Shown in pieces: positions 35,901-47,237 of a stretch of 64,000 bases of DNA; the first letter of the stretch is position 1; each line of letters starts with the position of its first letter. This stretch comes from Melastoma dodecandrum (taxonomy: Eukaryota; Streptophyta; Magnoliopsida; Myrtales; Melastomataceae). The notes below the pieces were generated by a model. That model was not told where the DNA came from and did no database searches. It saw only the letters and a list, made by a program, of their open reading frames with translations. Location of the stretch: NCBI GenBank assembly GCA_029817715.1, contig JARUPY010000085.1:1178001-1242000 (forward strand), given 5' to 3'. The position numbers and the translations under genes are program-made.

Positions 35901-37269
35901 TGCCTGCTGAATAGGAGCATCGATAAGTCGAAATCCATTTCCACAAGCTCATAAGCCAAATCCACTTCCAACTCATTAAGGACGTCCTTGTTTCGGGTCG
36001 TGATGATAATCCGACTTCCGGAGCCGAACCAATCACGCTTTCCAGCTAGAGCATCCAACTGGGTCTTATCGTCCACATCATCCAGAAGGATTAGGACCTC
36101 CTTACCTTTAAGCCTACTCTCCAGAATCTTTACTCCTTCGTCAGTGTTACGTATCTCAGGCCACTTCCTCTTCAAAATGTCAGAGATCAACTGATTCTGT
36201 AGATTCACAATGCCCTTGGGCTGAACTGAGGTTTCTCGAACATCTGCGAGGAAGCAGAAGTGATGGAATTTAGACGAAAGGTCATTATAAATGATCTTAG
36301 CGATTGTCGTCTTGCCGACACCACCCATGCCATGAATCCCAAGAATCCGGGTGTCACCGAAACTGGGATCCATCATTCTCGTCAGCTTTTCCACGTGATT
36401 ATCTAATCCAACCAAGTGCTCAGTCACAACCAGGAAGGCCTTCTTCAACTCGCTCAGAACCTTCGTCACAACCATCTTAACGAGCTCTCCCTCGTGCCTG
36501 CACCACGACATATAAATCCACTCTGGTAACAGAAGTTGATGCAGTCATTGACAAACCAAATAGCACATGCCAAATCGACAAGGAGGAGAAGCAAACACTT
36601 CACTCCAATGCATCTTCCGAACAATCACTGCAAGATCATGACACAGAAACAGTGGAAGAATGAATACCCATTAGCAATCTTCTGAGACTCCCACCCTTTG
36701 ATAGACCCAACCTCCCTCAACACCATCCTCCAATCATGCACCACCTTCTCCTCAAAACCCTCCCGCAAGAACCCAAAGCCTTCCCCGAACTTCCCCTTAA
36801 CATCCTGCACATCCCCTGGCTCCACCTGGTAGAACAGGGGAAGAACCAAATGCCCGCCGCCCCTCCTACACTCCATCATTTGTGCTAACTCCACTATGCA
36901 CCACTTGCTGTTCCCGTAGTTGGGCGAGATTATCGGTATTGAAATCTTCGACCGGGTGATTGCATCCAGCAGGTCTTGACCGATCTCCTCCCCAACGCGG
37001 AGCTCGTCGTCATCTCTGAACACCGCAACCCCCGCGTCTGTGAGGGCCGCGTGGAGGTGGTCGGTGAACCCGGTCCGGGTGTCCTTCCCCCGGAAGCTGA
37101 GGAACACCTCGTAGTGGGCGGCCTCGCGGTGCTGAGCCGGAGCCGGCAGGGTCTTCGGTGCGGTCCTTCGCCTCAAATCAGCAGGGACCGCGAAGAGGAC
37201 ACGGAGGGCAAGGAAGAAGAGGGAGGCCGTGAAGATTGAGGCGGCGAGGTAAAGAAAGGGAATCGGCAT
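32978..37269 (-). CDS. TIR-NBS-LRR immune receptor with N-terminal membrane anchor
   Basis: Three minus-strand exons (37269-36668, 36497-35111, 35026-32978) join in frame to 1345 residues. Residues ~4-30 form a strongly hydrophobic segment (FLYLAASIFTASLFFLALRVLF). The TIR domain follows at ~52-195 (YEVFLSFRGKDTRTGFTDHL, SKWCIVELAQMM with the conserved catalytic Glu). The NB-ARC has P-loop GMGGVGKTT, kinase-2 VLILLDDVDD, RNBS-B GSRIIITTRN, GLPL as GGLPLTLEV, and MHD as RMHDQLRDLG. The last exon is one long LRR block of LxxLxxL(S/N)(I/L)xxCxxL units. Such receptors detect pathogen effectors, and their TIR domains make NAD-derived signals. All motifs are intact and no stop interrupts the frame. 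Exon structure (TIR / NBS / LRR) is canonical. Confidence 0.95.
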
Positions 37270-37372
37270 TGAGGGTCTATCGAGATTGAACAGCTGGGAC
37301 TGAAAGCCGGGATCTTTCTACGGCAAGTCGACTTCGCTATCGTGTTCCGGTATCGTCGGAGGGGTGAGCGGA

Positions 37373-37373
<1 letters not shown>

Positions 37374-37407
<34 letters not shown>

Positions 37408-37409
37408 GA
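37374..37409. repeat. (GA)n(CAGA)n microsatellite in TNL leader region
   Basis: A run of AG dinucleotides passes into four acag/cagac repeats, about 105-140 bases upstream of the TIR-NBS-LRR start codon (minus strand). Confidence 0.85.
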
Positions 37410-37844
37410 AGGAGGGCAAACGTCTGTTGGGAGGATTCGTGTTCGATTCTTTGTTGATGGAGGGAAGTCAACTTTGTTCGATCGTCGAAGGGGACGTTGA
37501 TTTGTTAGGCCTGTGCTCTCCGTTTCTCGCAGGTTCTTCCAGCCCGGAAAGATGAGGGACGGAAGCTCGGACAAGAATGGCGCTCCCCGGCTCAGCTGCT
37601 GCAGATGCAGGCGTTACTATTTCTCATAATTTGTTCTCGTGATTTTTTCAGGGATTTTAGAATTCCAATTTATGAGTGAGCAGGTTGCAGGGTGTTCGGT
37701 CGTAGAGTCGGAAACCTATCGATTCTTTATTTTTAGAAGTAAGAACTTCTGGTTCAAAGATTCAACCAAGACCCCTCGTTTCTGCTGGTACTGGTGTAGG
37801 TTTTATATTCTTATGAAATGATTCTGCGTTAAATTATTTATATT

Positions 37845-37975
37845 ATTTTAATTAATTTAAAAAAACTTTAAACATTACTCTAATTAATTTAAAAAAACCT
37901 TAAACATTATTCCAATCAATCTAAAAGTACATCAAATATTATTCCAATCAATTTAAAAAAACCTCAAACGAACTA
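37845..37975. repeat. AT-rich tandem repeat, ~36-base unit, ~4 copies
   Basis: The unit resembles aatttaaaaaaaccttaaac followed by attattccaatc, with drift between copies. It lies in the AT-rich spacer upstream of the TIR-NBS-LRR gene. Confidence 0.7.
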
Positions 37976-39090
37976 ATCAAGGCCTCGCGAAGATGTTAGA
38001 AAATGACGGGTTCGAATATTCATAAGGAGAAACTTTTTAATAATCATATAAATGTATGTAAAATTACTAAAAAAATATTTATAATTTTAAAATAAAAAAT
38101 ATTTATAAAAATAAATAATAAAGATTATATAATGAGGTGAGGTGTCAGGTTTTCAAATTATTTTCGAGGTAAGAACCTGAAGCCGTAATTGATACTGTCA
38201 GTTTTTAAAAATTTAGAATCTAAAATTTATTCAGTATATTCGAGAATATATACGGACTGACCCTATAATATCGGTTTCCACTTATTTTCGATTTTATCCA
38301 AAATATATGCACATATGTTCCAATCCATCCAAAATTTCAATTATTTGTATCGTTTACTATTCTATCTACTCGCTCCCGGTCTTATCCATCCAAGATCAAA
38401 AGTCCCCGGACAACCATGCATATTAGTGAGCTATTGCCTTTGGGAATAATAATAGTTTGTGTAGCAGCTGTCGCATGAGAGATGATGATGTAGCTGTCAC
38501 CGTGCCGCAATTTCAAGGAACAGATGACAAATCATCTCTAGTAAGGCCCGAGAATTTCCTACTTTACCAACCGTTTTATATTATAGTATCAAATAATATC
38601 ATAAATTTTATACTTTTTTACGAGCTTTTTATTTCTTATTATAGTATAAAAAGTTCATAAAAAATACGAAACTCGTTCGTACTTCATGAGAGTGTTCGTA
38701 CGAAGTATGAAACCCATGACGTTATTTCATATTCACGAAATCTTCTGTTTACAAAAGTTTAAGTTTAATTGTATCCGAAGTACGACAGTGCGAAGCCTTT
38801 TTATACTTTACGATATGGTCTTTACTATTCCTTACTATTGTATAAATCAGTTCGTAAAATGCGAATCTCTTTCTACTATAGATGAGAAGCCCGTAAAAAC
38901 ATACAAAGCATGTTCGTACATTACGAAAATGTCAATACTAAAGTACGAAGACCACAAGATTGTTTCTTACTCACGAAATTTTCCATCAACAGAAGTTTCG
39001 TCGCGTCCGGTCCTTTGCGCCGTCGAATCAGAACAAGACTAATTTGGTCCCCCCTTGGTTTAGGAATTTTTTCAGCCGAATCTGAGGGTT
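37976..39090. other. AT-rich spacer
   Basis: Around 38560-39010 two stretches of roughly 200 bases look like degenerate copies of each other (shared phrases gttcgtac, tcacgaaat, acagaagttt/acaaaagttt, attgtatcc/gtcgcgtcc). No gene seen. Confidence 0.4.
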
Positions 39091-39111
39091 CTTTATGGTT
39101 GATTTCACGAA

Positions 39112-39441
39112 ATGGACAGCAGCTTTGCGGATACCTGTTCTTATTATGTTCTGGAAACAGAAGAAAGTGCCGTTGACTATCCTGAAACAGAGGTCGACGT
39201 GGACGGAGATCCAAGTAGTGATCCAGAGACTGAAGACTATTTTTACTATGACCACGACAATGATTCAGGATCCGAAGACGACGAGAATGTTGAACGGAAA
39301 GGCTTCCAAGTGTTCGAAGCAGACATCAAACACAAAAAGGTAGAAAGGACTGGAAAAGCCTTGGAGACACTTCTGTCTTTATCGGCCATAACACATCTTT
39401 CTCCATACGGGTGGATGAGCAACATCACTCAGTCGGTATGA
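39112..39441 (+). pseudogene. Possible ARIADNE-like RBR ubiquitin ligase, N-terminal fragment
   Basis: A 109-residue frame with an acidic, Tyr/Asp-rich start (YPETEVDVDGDPSSDPETED), then FQVFEADIKHKK and ALETLLSLSAITHLSPYGW before a stop. The order acidic head, EADI helix, then a UBA-like LLSLSxxxAxxLLxxYxW segment resembles the N-terminus of plant ARIADNE E3 ligases. The RING1-IBR-RING2 part is absent; the frame stops and the HROB-like gene begins on the other strand 48 bases later. If the match is right, this is a truncated relic. The resemblance is weak. Confidence 0.35.
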
Positions 39442-39489
39442 AGCCCAATTGCATATACTTTTCGGAAGATATGGTCGACTAAGTCTCCG

Positions 39490-41621
39490 TCAATCAAATT
39501 CAAGGAGTTCATCTAGCTGTTCATCAGTCCATTCGGGAATTGAAGTCATCATAACGGAAGCTTGCCTTAGGTTTTCTTTACCATCTGTGTTGCCTCCTTT
39601 ATCATCAGGAACCGCGTTGACCATGAATCCAGTAAGACCACGATTCAAGCTCTCTGATGTAAAACTTACTCCGCCGCTGCAAAGTTTGGCCTGTAAACTA
39701 GCAAAGGTTCCTCGGACATTGTTATTGCAAGAGTTGGAATTGATCCTGGTAATTCCAATGTGGCTTGCCACATCATTAGGTACTGGCAAAGGCTCCATTT
39801 GAGTTGATGCATCTGTATTGACGGTTCTTGGTTTGCTGCAGATGGCAGCATGACTTCCCCATGTAGCTTTGGATTGTTGCAACTGTGTACACCTAAAGTT
39901 GTTCTCCGCTTCATTCTCCCTTTCCCTGATGCTGCTCGTCGTACTTGCTCTGATTGTTTCCCCGGTCTGGGAAGATTCTTCACCTAACATCCCAGAGCTT
40001 TCAATATCAGTGATGATATCTAATTCCACAGAGGAAACATTTTGTGAACCTTCTCTTGAATGGATGGGATGCCGTTAAACCAAACCCACGAATGCATCAA
40101 AGCTTCCATTACCTGGATTTGAAGAATTGCTAATCGCTTGTGAGGGCTCATTTCTCGCAGATGGAAACTTGCCATCCTTGGAGATGACCTGCGAAACCAG
40201 ACTTTCTACTTATTTATGTTTACAAAGATCCTGCCTGCCAAATTTGCTCATCTACAGAGAGACCACATTCAAGCAGATCAGCATGAAGAGAATGGAGATT
40301 TCTAGCAAAGTTCAACGTTCATCACGTCTGTTCCATGGTCGAAGGAATAATGTTAAGATGAGAGATCCATGCTGAAAGAACATAAAAAAATCAATACCGT
40401 ACTATTCAAAAGGGAAAGGATGTGAATAATCCCATATTTCTCTATATTCAGGAACCAAAACTCACGGATATCAAGAGGAAAGAGAAAGTTCCTTTACCTG
40501 CACTATATTGTTCAAAGTGATGTTGATGTAGTGAGAGGAGCGCACGGGTGAAAAAACAGCAACCTGAAATTCAAGTGAAGTGCATAAAGTTTGTCGCACA
40601 TGGAAGAGATGGGCATCAACTCAATGATACATCCAAGCTACAAATTCAAGGTCGCGACTGCTATATAAACAACCTTCTGAAGAATCAACACTGCACCAAT
40701 AGCTATATCTTTCCCGAAACCTTTGTCAAGCAAAACTTTGCGATGAATGCTGGCATTGATTGTCCCCGTGGGGTCCTGCATTCCTCATAAAAAATGAATC
40801 ACACCATTCAGCATAAACCAGAGAAAGGCATACAAACCAGTTATTGCCTTAATTTGTCGGAAGACAAATATACCTTGAGGGTTACCAGTAGATCGCCAAG
40901 TCCATTCGGGGCACATGATTTGATAATTGCTACAACCTGCAACACAATCTGATAATCAATCCTACAGTCCTCACGTTCCTATCATAAATCTCTGAATCTG
41001 AGACCATATACAACCTGAGACACTTTATCTAGAGCAACTCCTCTCTTTATGTTGCACAGCGGCATTCCGATTGTAACTCCGTCACCCTCAACCAACCCTA
41101 AACATGAAAAAGTCACAAGTTTCCGCGTCGCCATTTCTCATCTCCGTAACCTCCTCATCATTATCAGAAAAATGAATCAACGACAACAACTGACCTCGCT
41201 CCCGGACAAACTCAATGGCACGAAACCACGCGCCACTTCCCCCTTCATTATCCTCCTCGAAATGGAAATCCTCCTGATCGCTACCACACTCCACCGCCCT
41301 CCTCAAGTACTCCTGCGTCCCGACAACCCTAATCCCCTCCCTCTCCTCGTCCTCCTCCAGGTCAAAACCTTTTTCCGACCTCCGTCTCATCGCTGACTGC
41401 ACGGCCCCCGCAGGCCCCGGTATCTTCACTTCGTACCGCGGTCGCTTCCCGTCGGTGAAAATAGGAGTAGGTACAGGGGACGGAGACGACGGGGAGGGGA
41501 TGGAAGCAGAGGCAGGTCTCGAAGAACAGGGGGCTAAGGGAGGGAAGAGACGAGGGTTAGGGAGCAGAAAGGAAGCGAGATCGGATTCGTCAACGTCGAG
41601 CGACTCCCATGGCTGATCCAT
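39490..41621 (-). CDS. HROB: Homologous recombination OB-fold protein (HROB-like, DUF4539)
   Basis: Seven minus-strand exons (41621-41195, 41097-41015, 40936-40874, 40775-40674, 40563-40498, 40176-40113, 40052-39490) join in frame to 455 residues. The N-terminus is acidic (WESLDVDESDLASFLL). KIPGPAGAVQSAMRR forms the conserved PGPAG motif before the OB fold. The OB fold spans exons 3-5 (IIKSCAPNGLGDLLVTLKDP, GTINASIHRKVLLD, AIGAVLILQKVAVFSP, YINITLNNIVQ). The C-terminal exon is low-complexity and ends PEWTDEQLDELLEFD. In animals HROB recruits the MCM8-MCM9 helicase in recombinational repair; the plant role is inferred from the fold. The acceptor of the last exon (ag before aaggttcac) is chosen because it alone keeps the frame. 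Confidence 0.75.
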
Positions 41622-41732
41622 CGACTCATGGAGAGGAAAACGAATCCGCCAAGCGTGAGTCCATAAGAGGCGGGTGCGACTGCGAATGCGGTGCGCGGGA
41701 AAAATAATGGGCCGGGCTTTGGATTTTTTCAC

Positions 41733-42348
41733 GGGCCCGGAGATACTATGTTGCCTCTTGAAATGGTGTTGATTTTCTAGACACGGCTCATAACCCCATT
41801 ATGGATGAGATTTCAGGCTCCAAGATCGTGCGGGAACCAGTTGACGACGACGTCAACAAGGAGGAAAAGGAGCCTCATTCACTTTGGGAATGAGATTCGG
41901 TTTCGGATGAGGTTCGGATGAGGTTTGGAAGTAACAGAGAAGGAAGATCCATTAATTTGCCTGGAAATACTGGCCAACCTATCCGTTTGCGTGGGGGATG
42001 ATTCTTCTTGTCTGTGTTTTGTTTCCACAACGTGTCTAGCTTGGATGCTCAGTGCCCGATAGCCGAGTCAGGTGAACCTCCTCCGAAAGGTCATGTAAAC
42101 CCCATCAACAAGGAATCTTGATTTAAAATCAGACTACAATGTTTTAATCCCTTCGGGAGTTTCATATCATGTGAGTAGCCTCAAAGATCAGCTATCATTC
42201 CGCGTTCTTTTTTCTGGAAACGAGATCCGGATGAGGTACTGTTTCATCCATCCTTCTTAGAATATTACCCTGGAGCCACGCAGAAAGGAATTTCGAAAGA
42301 TTCAAGTATAAGGAATCTTATTGGAATCCAGAATAGCTTTAAACCAAA
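41733..42348. other. Intergenic DNA upstream of the HROB-like gene
   Basis: Promoter side of the HROB-like gene and spacer. No other gene seen. Confidence 0.45.
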
Positions 42349-42349
42349 T

Positions 42350-43080
42350 TGCAGCACTACTGCATTCAGCTCAGCTCTTGTTTGTCTTTCTTCTCATTGT
42401 CTTCCTCAGGATCATCTTCCCCAGCCATCAACGTCATCATCAGCCTCTTGTCCTTCCTATGTGTAACGGGGAATACCTTTGAGCACGCAGTGAGGATGGG
42501 CTTCATACTTGCAGCTCGTACAGTGATATGATATAATCCGGGTGCCTCCTCTCCACATAGACTTCACAGTTGTACTCATCGGTCTCGTCCTTCAGCGAAG
42601 TGCTCAGAAAGAGAGGACGGTCCTCGTGATGCTTGTGGCAGCTGGAAGTCAGTAATCTCATCACGCACTTGAGGTGGAAATTGAAGTCACATCCCTTCAC
42701 TGATAGATGATTCTATGTCCTACGGTGCCGCAGGCATAACTAACACCTGTAGGAAATACATGTCATCTCTATGGTCAGAGGGTGGGGATGTGCCCGGTGC
42801 TGGATGACGTGCCGAAGGGAGCGGATGCATTTGTGTTGAGGGAACAAGTCAGGGCAGTAAAAGCATCCGTAAAAGGGTAGTCTTTCTCTGGAATTGCAAA
42901 AGGCACTTGATTCTGAACTCCTGTTTCCAGACCAGATAGTTTTCGTAGCTGAACAGGCAGTTTCCGCTCTTCTTCCACGAGGCAATGACCAATCGCAGGG
43001 GGAGCAATGGATTGGGACTTCACGTGTTGCAGCAACTCTGCACACTGCTTATGCAGGTAGAACCCGCAGGCAAGAGTAGT
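42350..43080 (-). pseudogene. DC1 (C1-like zinc finger) protein relic
   Basis: On the minus strand, zinc-ligand phrases of plant DC1 domains appear in different frames. They are CGFYLHKQCAELLQH (43070-43020), CFYCPDLFPQHKC (near 42860), CDFNFHLKCVM (near 42690), KDETDEYNCEV..ERRHPDY (near 42570) and CTSCKYEAHPHCVLK (near 42500). At least three frame changes separate them, so no intact domain string can be made. DC1 proteins are large plant families of uncertain, often stress-related, function. Confidence 0.75.
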
Positions 43081-43213
43081 AAGGTTGGGCCTTAACTAAT
43101 GTGGCACAAACACTTCAGCAGTGATCTGCTTTCTCCACAATGCCTTCATCATTCTGTGTTCAACAACAGCAGGTGGCGATGGACGAAATGTCAAAACTTT
43201 GCAGAATCGGAGA

Positions 43214-45600
43214 TGTTATCGCCCGGTTAACCTTGGTTTTGATGATGAGCTTGAGAAGCTATATTATAAATTTATAGTAATGTGTTGATGTAACACTTCG
43301 CTGATCTTTAGTGTGGGATTGAGCAAAGTGTTGGTGAGCCTGAGCTATACGTTGCTACACTATAGTAAATCATTACGGTTTTGCTACGCTTGCTCACTGA
43401 AATAATATTTTCTTTTATAATATATTTCGGATTATCTTGCAATATATTTAATCAAATATTGAGATGTCTAAACAAATTAGATTAATTAAGGATTTTTCAA
43501 ATACTTTTATTAGACAAATCAAAATCAAAATTCTGTCTTTTCAATTAAAGATTTGGAAACAATATAAGGGAAGTTAGCGTTTGAGGACTTTCCTTCTCCG
43601 TTCTGGGATCGTTGAGCAAGTATCCGCTCAGATTGGTCTGATCCGCTCAGATTGATTTGATCCACTGATATTATGGAAACCTGCGATCGTTGAGCAAGGC
43701 ATTCAAATATTATTCTGACATGTGCGTAAGAAATGCGTTGTTGTACCACTCGAGAAGTGTGTTGCTACACTACAATGAAGCTGTACTGCATTACTGCGCT
43801 ATAATTAGCAAAACGAATGAATAATTATTATTCCAACATGTTTATTATAATTTTATCATTATTTACATTATGTGATTTAGAGAATCACGTGTGAGGATGA
43901 GATAGCGACATTTGATAAAGATTTGGAAATAAAATCTCTAATTATAGCAAGATGTTATTTCCTATATTATCTCTACGATCATTAAGGAATATTGTTATTC
44001 CTAGTTCATCCTTGCTAACGATTGAAATAATATTAAGATATCAAGCTGATGGTGATTGGATCAAATCACACGAATTAGGAAAGTTGATAAAGATTCCTTT
44101 CCTTTTTGGTCATTGTGACCGTTGAGCATCTGTTCGCTGAACCTAGTCATAGCTTACTGGAATCAGATATTTGGGAAACAAAATATCTATTTCGTTCCCT
44201 ATTTAAATCAGACGACCTCTATACACAAAACAACTATTCTATGTGATCTGAGTGGTTGTCCAAAGCCTGTGTGATTTGAGTTAAGCTTTGAGGATCGGCG
44301 GAGAGTGGAAGGTACTAAGTGATCGCCTAGTTCTTATCTCTTGCAATCTGCGTGTGAGAGTGTCAAGGGCTGAGTGCGACCTTGATCGTCGTAAGACGGA
44401 CTGAGTGTCCTCCGTGCATTCAACGAGCGGCTGGCGAATCGTCTGAGGGAAGCTAAGTGAATACCTGTGCTGAATTTAGTAACCAGTTGCTGACCCATCG
44501 GCAAGAAGCTATTCTTGTTGTGTCTTTTCGTAGGGAAGTTTCGAACCGACGGAGTTTGAGCAGTGAGACACGCACTTGCGGGTGCGTGCCAGAAGTTTCG
44601 TGCCTACAGGGTAGAGAAGGAGTTGGGAATGCCGCCGGAGTGGAAAGAGGTCCTCCCGAGTACAGGGGTGCTGTGCAGAAGCCTCGACCTCCTGATACGG
44701 AAGGACAGTAGAATAGGTTGTATGGAAGCCGCCGGAGCTGAAAATTCCACCCTAGGCACTGGGTGTGCAGTGCAGTGAGTCACGGCTATGGTAACCATGC
44801 CCGTCCGAACTGAGTGTAAGACGGATACCGTGACTTCGCTGTGTGAGAAGTCAGGTTCTATTGTGTGAGGAACCAATCTCTGTTTCATTTTCTTTTCATT
44901 GTGGTTGTCTCTTGAGTACTTACAGGCTCATCTCGAGAAGAGAAAGAAACTGTGTGGAAATCCTCTGCTGAGCTATTAAGTGCTGAAGCATTCCTCTGCT
45001 GTGAATCAGAAACGGACTGCTCTCAGAGATGTCATTATTCACTGTAATGAATCATTTGTGAGGATTTATTCTTTAACACAACGTTGTCTTTGTGCTTTGA
45101 TAGACAGGCTTACGCCTAAGCGACAACGTGCTATGTGGAAATCCTTTGAGCAATCAACTGCTGAGTGTGAGCATCATTCTGCTGGAAATGAGAAGACGTC
45201 CACTGTGTGAGGAGCTGATCGTTGCCCAGGAGTGATCTCCTTTTAAAGGATTTTAAATCTCACTTGTTGAGATATCAAACGCCTAGTGCAAAGGCCTTTT
45301 TGCACCCATTATTTTAATAGTGGAATCACCTCGTTAGTGGAAAGTGGACGTAGGTCGATTAAGGCCGAACCATTGTAAATTACTGTGTCTCTTACGATCG
45401 TGCAAACACTCGTACGAAAACCTACTCGATCAAATCGTAACGGTTACAGTGAAGCAGATATCACTTCTGAGAAACGCTCTGCTGTAATACAATACGCTTC
45501 CGCTTACGCTGAGAAATGACGAAAAAGTGATAAACACTAATTCACCCCGTTAGTAACGAACTCGGGCGTGCTAATAAAGTATTCAATGAAGCTATCTACA
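43214..45600 (+). mobile_element. Probable solo LTR of a copia (Sirevirus-like) retrotransposon
   Basis: Starts TGTTATCGCCCGGTTAACC followed by TTGGTTTTGATGATGA, and near the end has the order tttgcacccattatttta, atagtggaatc, cgttagtggaaagtggacgtagg, ggccgaaccattg and aattcacccc. From memory these phrases in this order are typical of long copia LTRs of the Sirevirus group in plants. No internal coding region lies next to it, so it is a solo or truncated LTR. Exact ends and target duplication could not be fixed. Confidence 0.5.
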
Positions 45601-46047
45601 GGGTAAGACAGCGGAGTAGAGATCGGGGCACGAGTCACATGGTCATGGTTTGGATCAGATGAGGGATGCCATTCAAATCGTCATTCAATCTGGACTCGTC
45701 CTCTTCTGATCCCCCCATGACCTCAATGACGGCGAGCAGGATGCTGAGCACATTGGCCAGCACACCAATACATTGAGATGGCCTATGTAATCGCGAGGCT
45801 CAGTAGGGCTGAGCATGAAGGCACTGCCGCCAATAGAGAACGTCAAACATGAGGAATGGGTTGACCATGATGTATGAAGGCGCAATGCCTATAAAGAATG
45901 TACATTGTTTAGGGGCCCCTAGCGCAAGGCCCCTCGTGGACCACAATTTGACGTTATTACAAGAAAAAGAATGTGGGATTCGGAAAGCTGCGGCCTGCGG
46001 ATGTCAAACAAGAGGAATAGGCTAACACATCGGTCTTTGCTGGGTTG
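45601..46047. other. Spacer between the copia-type LTR and the Tat element
   Basis: No gene seen. The minus-strand frame here is an extension from the neighbouring LTR. Confidence 0.4.
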
Positions 46048-46052
46048 GGTTT
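46048..46052. repeat. Target-site duplication GGTTT (left)
   Basis: The five bases before the left LTR are identical to the five after the right LTR (59217-59221), the length expected for Ty3/gypsy integration. Confidence 0.93.
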
Positions 46053-46264
46053 TGTTCGCGCACGGAACGGATCACGTCGGAAATATTTGGCAATAGACTC
46101 ACGGTAGTTGTATTGTGGTCGCCAGTAAGAAGATGCACTAACTTTATACAGAAATAATGCAAGTCTTACAATCTTTAGAGAATTAAAAGAAAAGGGCTTA
46201 CAGCCATTAAAAGGGAAAAAAGGGAAACGGTGGTGACGATGTGGGATCCTGTAGCGGCGGAGAA

Positions 46265-46480
46265 CACGTGACGAAGGCCTTGGAAGCTCACTCCGTCTGT
46301 GGTGGTTGCTGGCGGGAGGTCGTGACGAAGGCCTTGGAAGCTCGCTTCGTCGGAGGTGGTCGCTGGCGGAGAGTTGTGACGAAGGCCCTACGAGTTCACT
46401 TCGTCGGTGGAGTTGCTGGCGGAGGATTGGCGGCAAAGGCCCTACGAGCTCACTCTGTCGGTGGAAGGATAGTTGACCTC
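46265..46480. repeat. 54-base tandem repeat, ~4 units, in the LTR R-U5 part
   Basis: Units start gtgacgaaggcc..., at 46265-46270, 46320, 46374 and 46428, and share gctcacttcgtcggtgg and gctggcgg. The same array occurs in the other LTR at about 58312-58520. Confidence 0.85.
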
Positions 46481-46581
46481 TAAGCCGGGTCAGGGCATCT
46501 AATTCCTAAGGTTGACGAACAAACTTCAGAGTTTTGGCTGTGTATGGTCGTGCTTTTTCTTTGTCTTTGGAAACTCCTTTG

Positions 46582-46591
46582 CTATTTATAG
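46582..46591 (-). promoter_or_regulatory. LTR TATA box (3' LTR copy)
   Basis: CTATAAATAG on the minus strand, the coding strand of the element. It places the transcription start near 46550 and divides U3 (right) from R-U5 (left). The identical box in the 5' LTR is at 58623-58632. Confidence 0.65.
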
Positions 46592-46960
46592 AGAGCTCGT
46601 ACGTGTCTAACACGTAACGAGTGGATCTTGTTACAGATCGTGTCATGGATCGTGATTCCTAGTATCGTGGGAGTGTCCCAACAACTCCCCATGAGATTCG
46701 GGATTACGTTCCTGAAAATTAGAATCGGTTACGATTCTTAATAATCGTGACTTTAGGAATAAATAAATTTATTCCCATCTCGTCGACTTGCTTTGTTTGC
46801 ACGGGCTTTGGCTGCTTGCCTTTGTTCAGGGTAATGTCGACTTGACCCTATAAGTAGACCTAGCTACTATTGGGTCATATTGGTAGTCATATCTTAGTGG
46901 TGAGTTGACCTAGTCGACTCTATAAATTGTCTTTAGTAACTCCATTGTGGGTCGACTTCA

Positions 46961-47110
46961 TCATGAGTTATCCCAACTGACCCCGTCATGAGTCGACTTG
47001 GATGACTTCGTCATGAGTTAACCCAGTCGACTTCATTATGAGTCGACCTGGGCGACATCGTTCTGAGTTAGCCCAGTCGACTTTGTCATGAGTCGGCCTG
47101 GGCGACTTCG
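46961..47110. repeat. 50-base tandem repeat, 3 units, in LTR U3
   Basis: Units begin tcatgagtta, tcatgagtta and ttctgagtta at 46961, 47011 and 47061, each with one or two GTCGAC-like words and ending in gacttcg/gacatcg. Each unit is itself two related 25-base halves. The same array is in the other LTR at 59002-59151. U3 repeats of this kind often hold enhancer sites; that role is inferred. Confidence 0.88.
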
Positions 47111-47175
47111 TCCTTAGGCAGTGTGATGATTTCTGGGCTCTAAGCCCAGGCCCAAAATTATTTACTATGTCAACA

Positions 47176-47189
47176 TAAGCCCCCCTTTT
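47176..47189 (-). other. Polypurine tract of the Tat element
   Basis: On the minus strand AAAAGGGGGG followed by CTTA abuts the LTR start TGTTGAC. This is the usual place for the plus-strand primer. Confidence 0.8.
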
Positions 47190-47230
47190 ATGCTGGGTTA
47201 GCTATGCTGACTTAGCAAAAAATCACACCC

Positions 47231-47237
47231 TATATAA
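47231..47237 (+). promoter_or_regulatory. TATA box of the antisense gene inside the element
   Basis: TATATAA lies 144 bases before the ATG at 47375, outside the LTR, pointing toward the antisense gene. A CT-rich leader follows. It suggests the antisense gene has its own promoter. Confidence 0.6.

Larger units (their letters stand above)
46053..47175 (-). repeat. 3' LTR of the Tat element (1123 bp)
   Basis: Direct repeat of 58099-59216, bounded by TGTT...AACA. By eye the two differ by nine substitutions, all transitions, and one 5-base indel, all within the first ~520 bases. The remaining ~600 bases are identical. Confidence 0.95.

Noticed and set aside
38000..38030. gggttcgaat word as a tRNA B box
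   Set aside because: No A box, no cloverleaf and no acceptor pairing around it.
46961..47110. Evenly spaced repeats in the LTR as a CRISPR-like array
   Set aside because: Units are contiguous with no unique spacers, and the identical array is in both LTRs of a plant retrotransposon.
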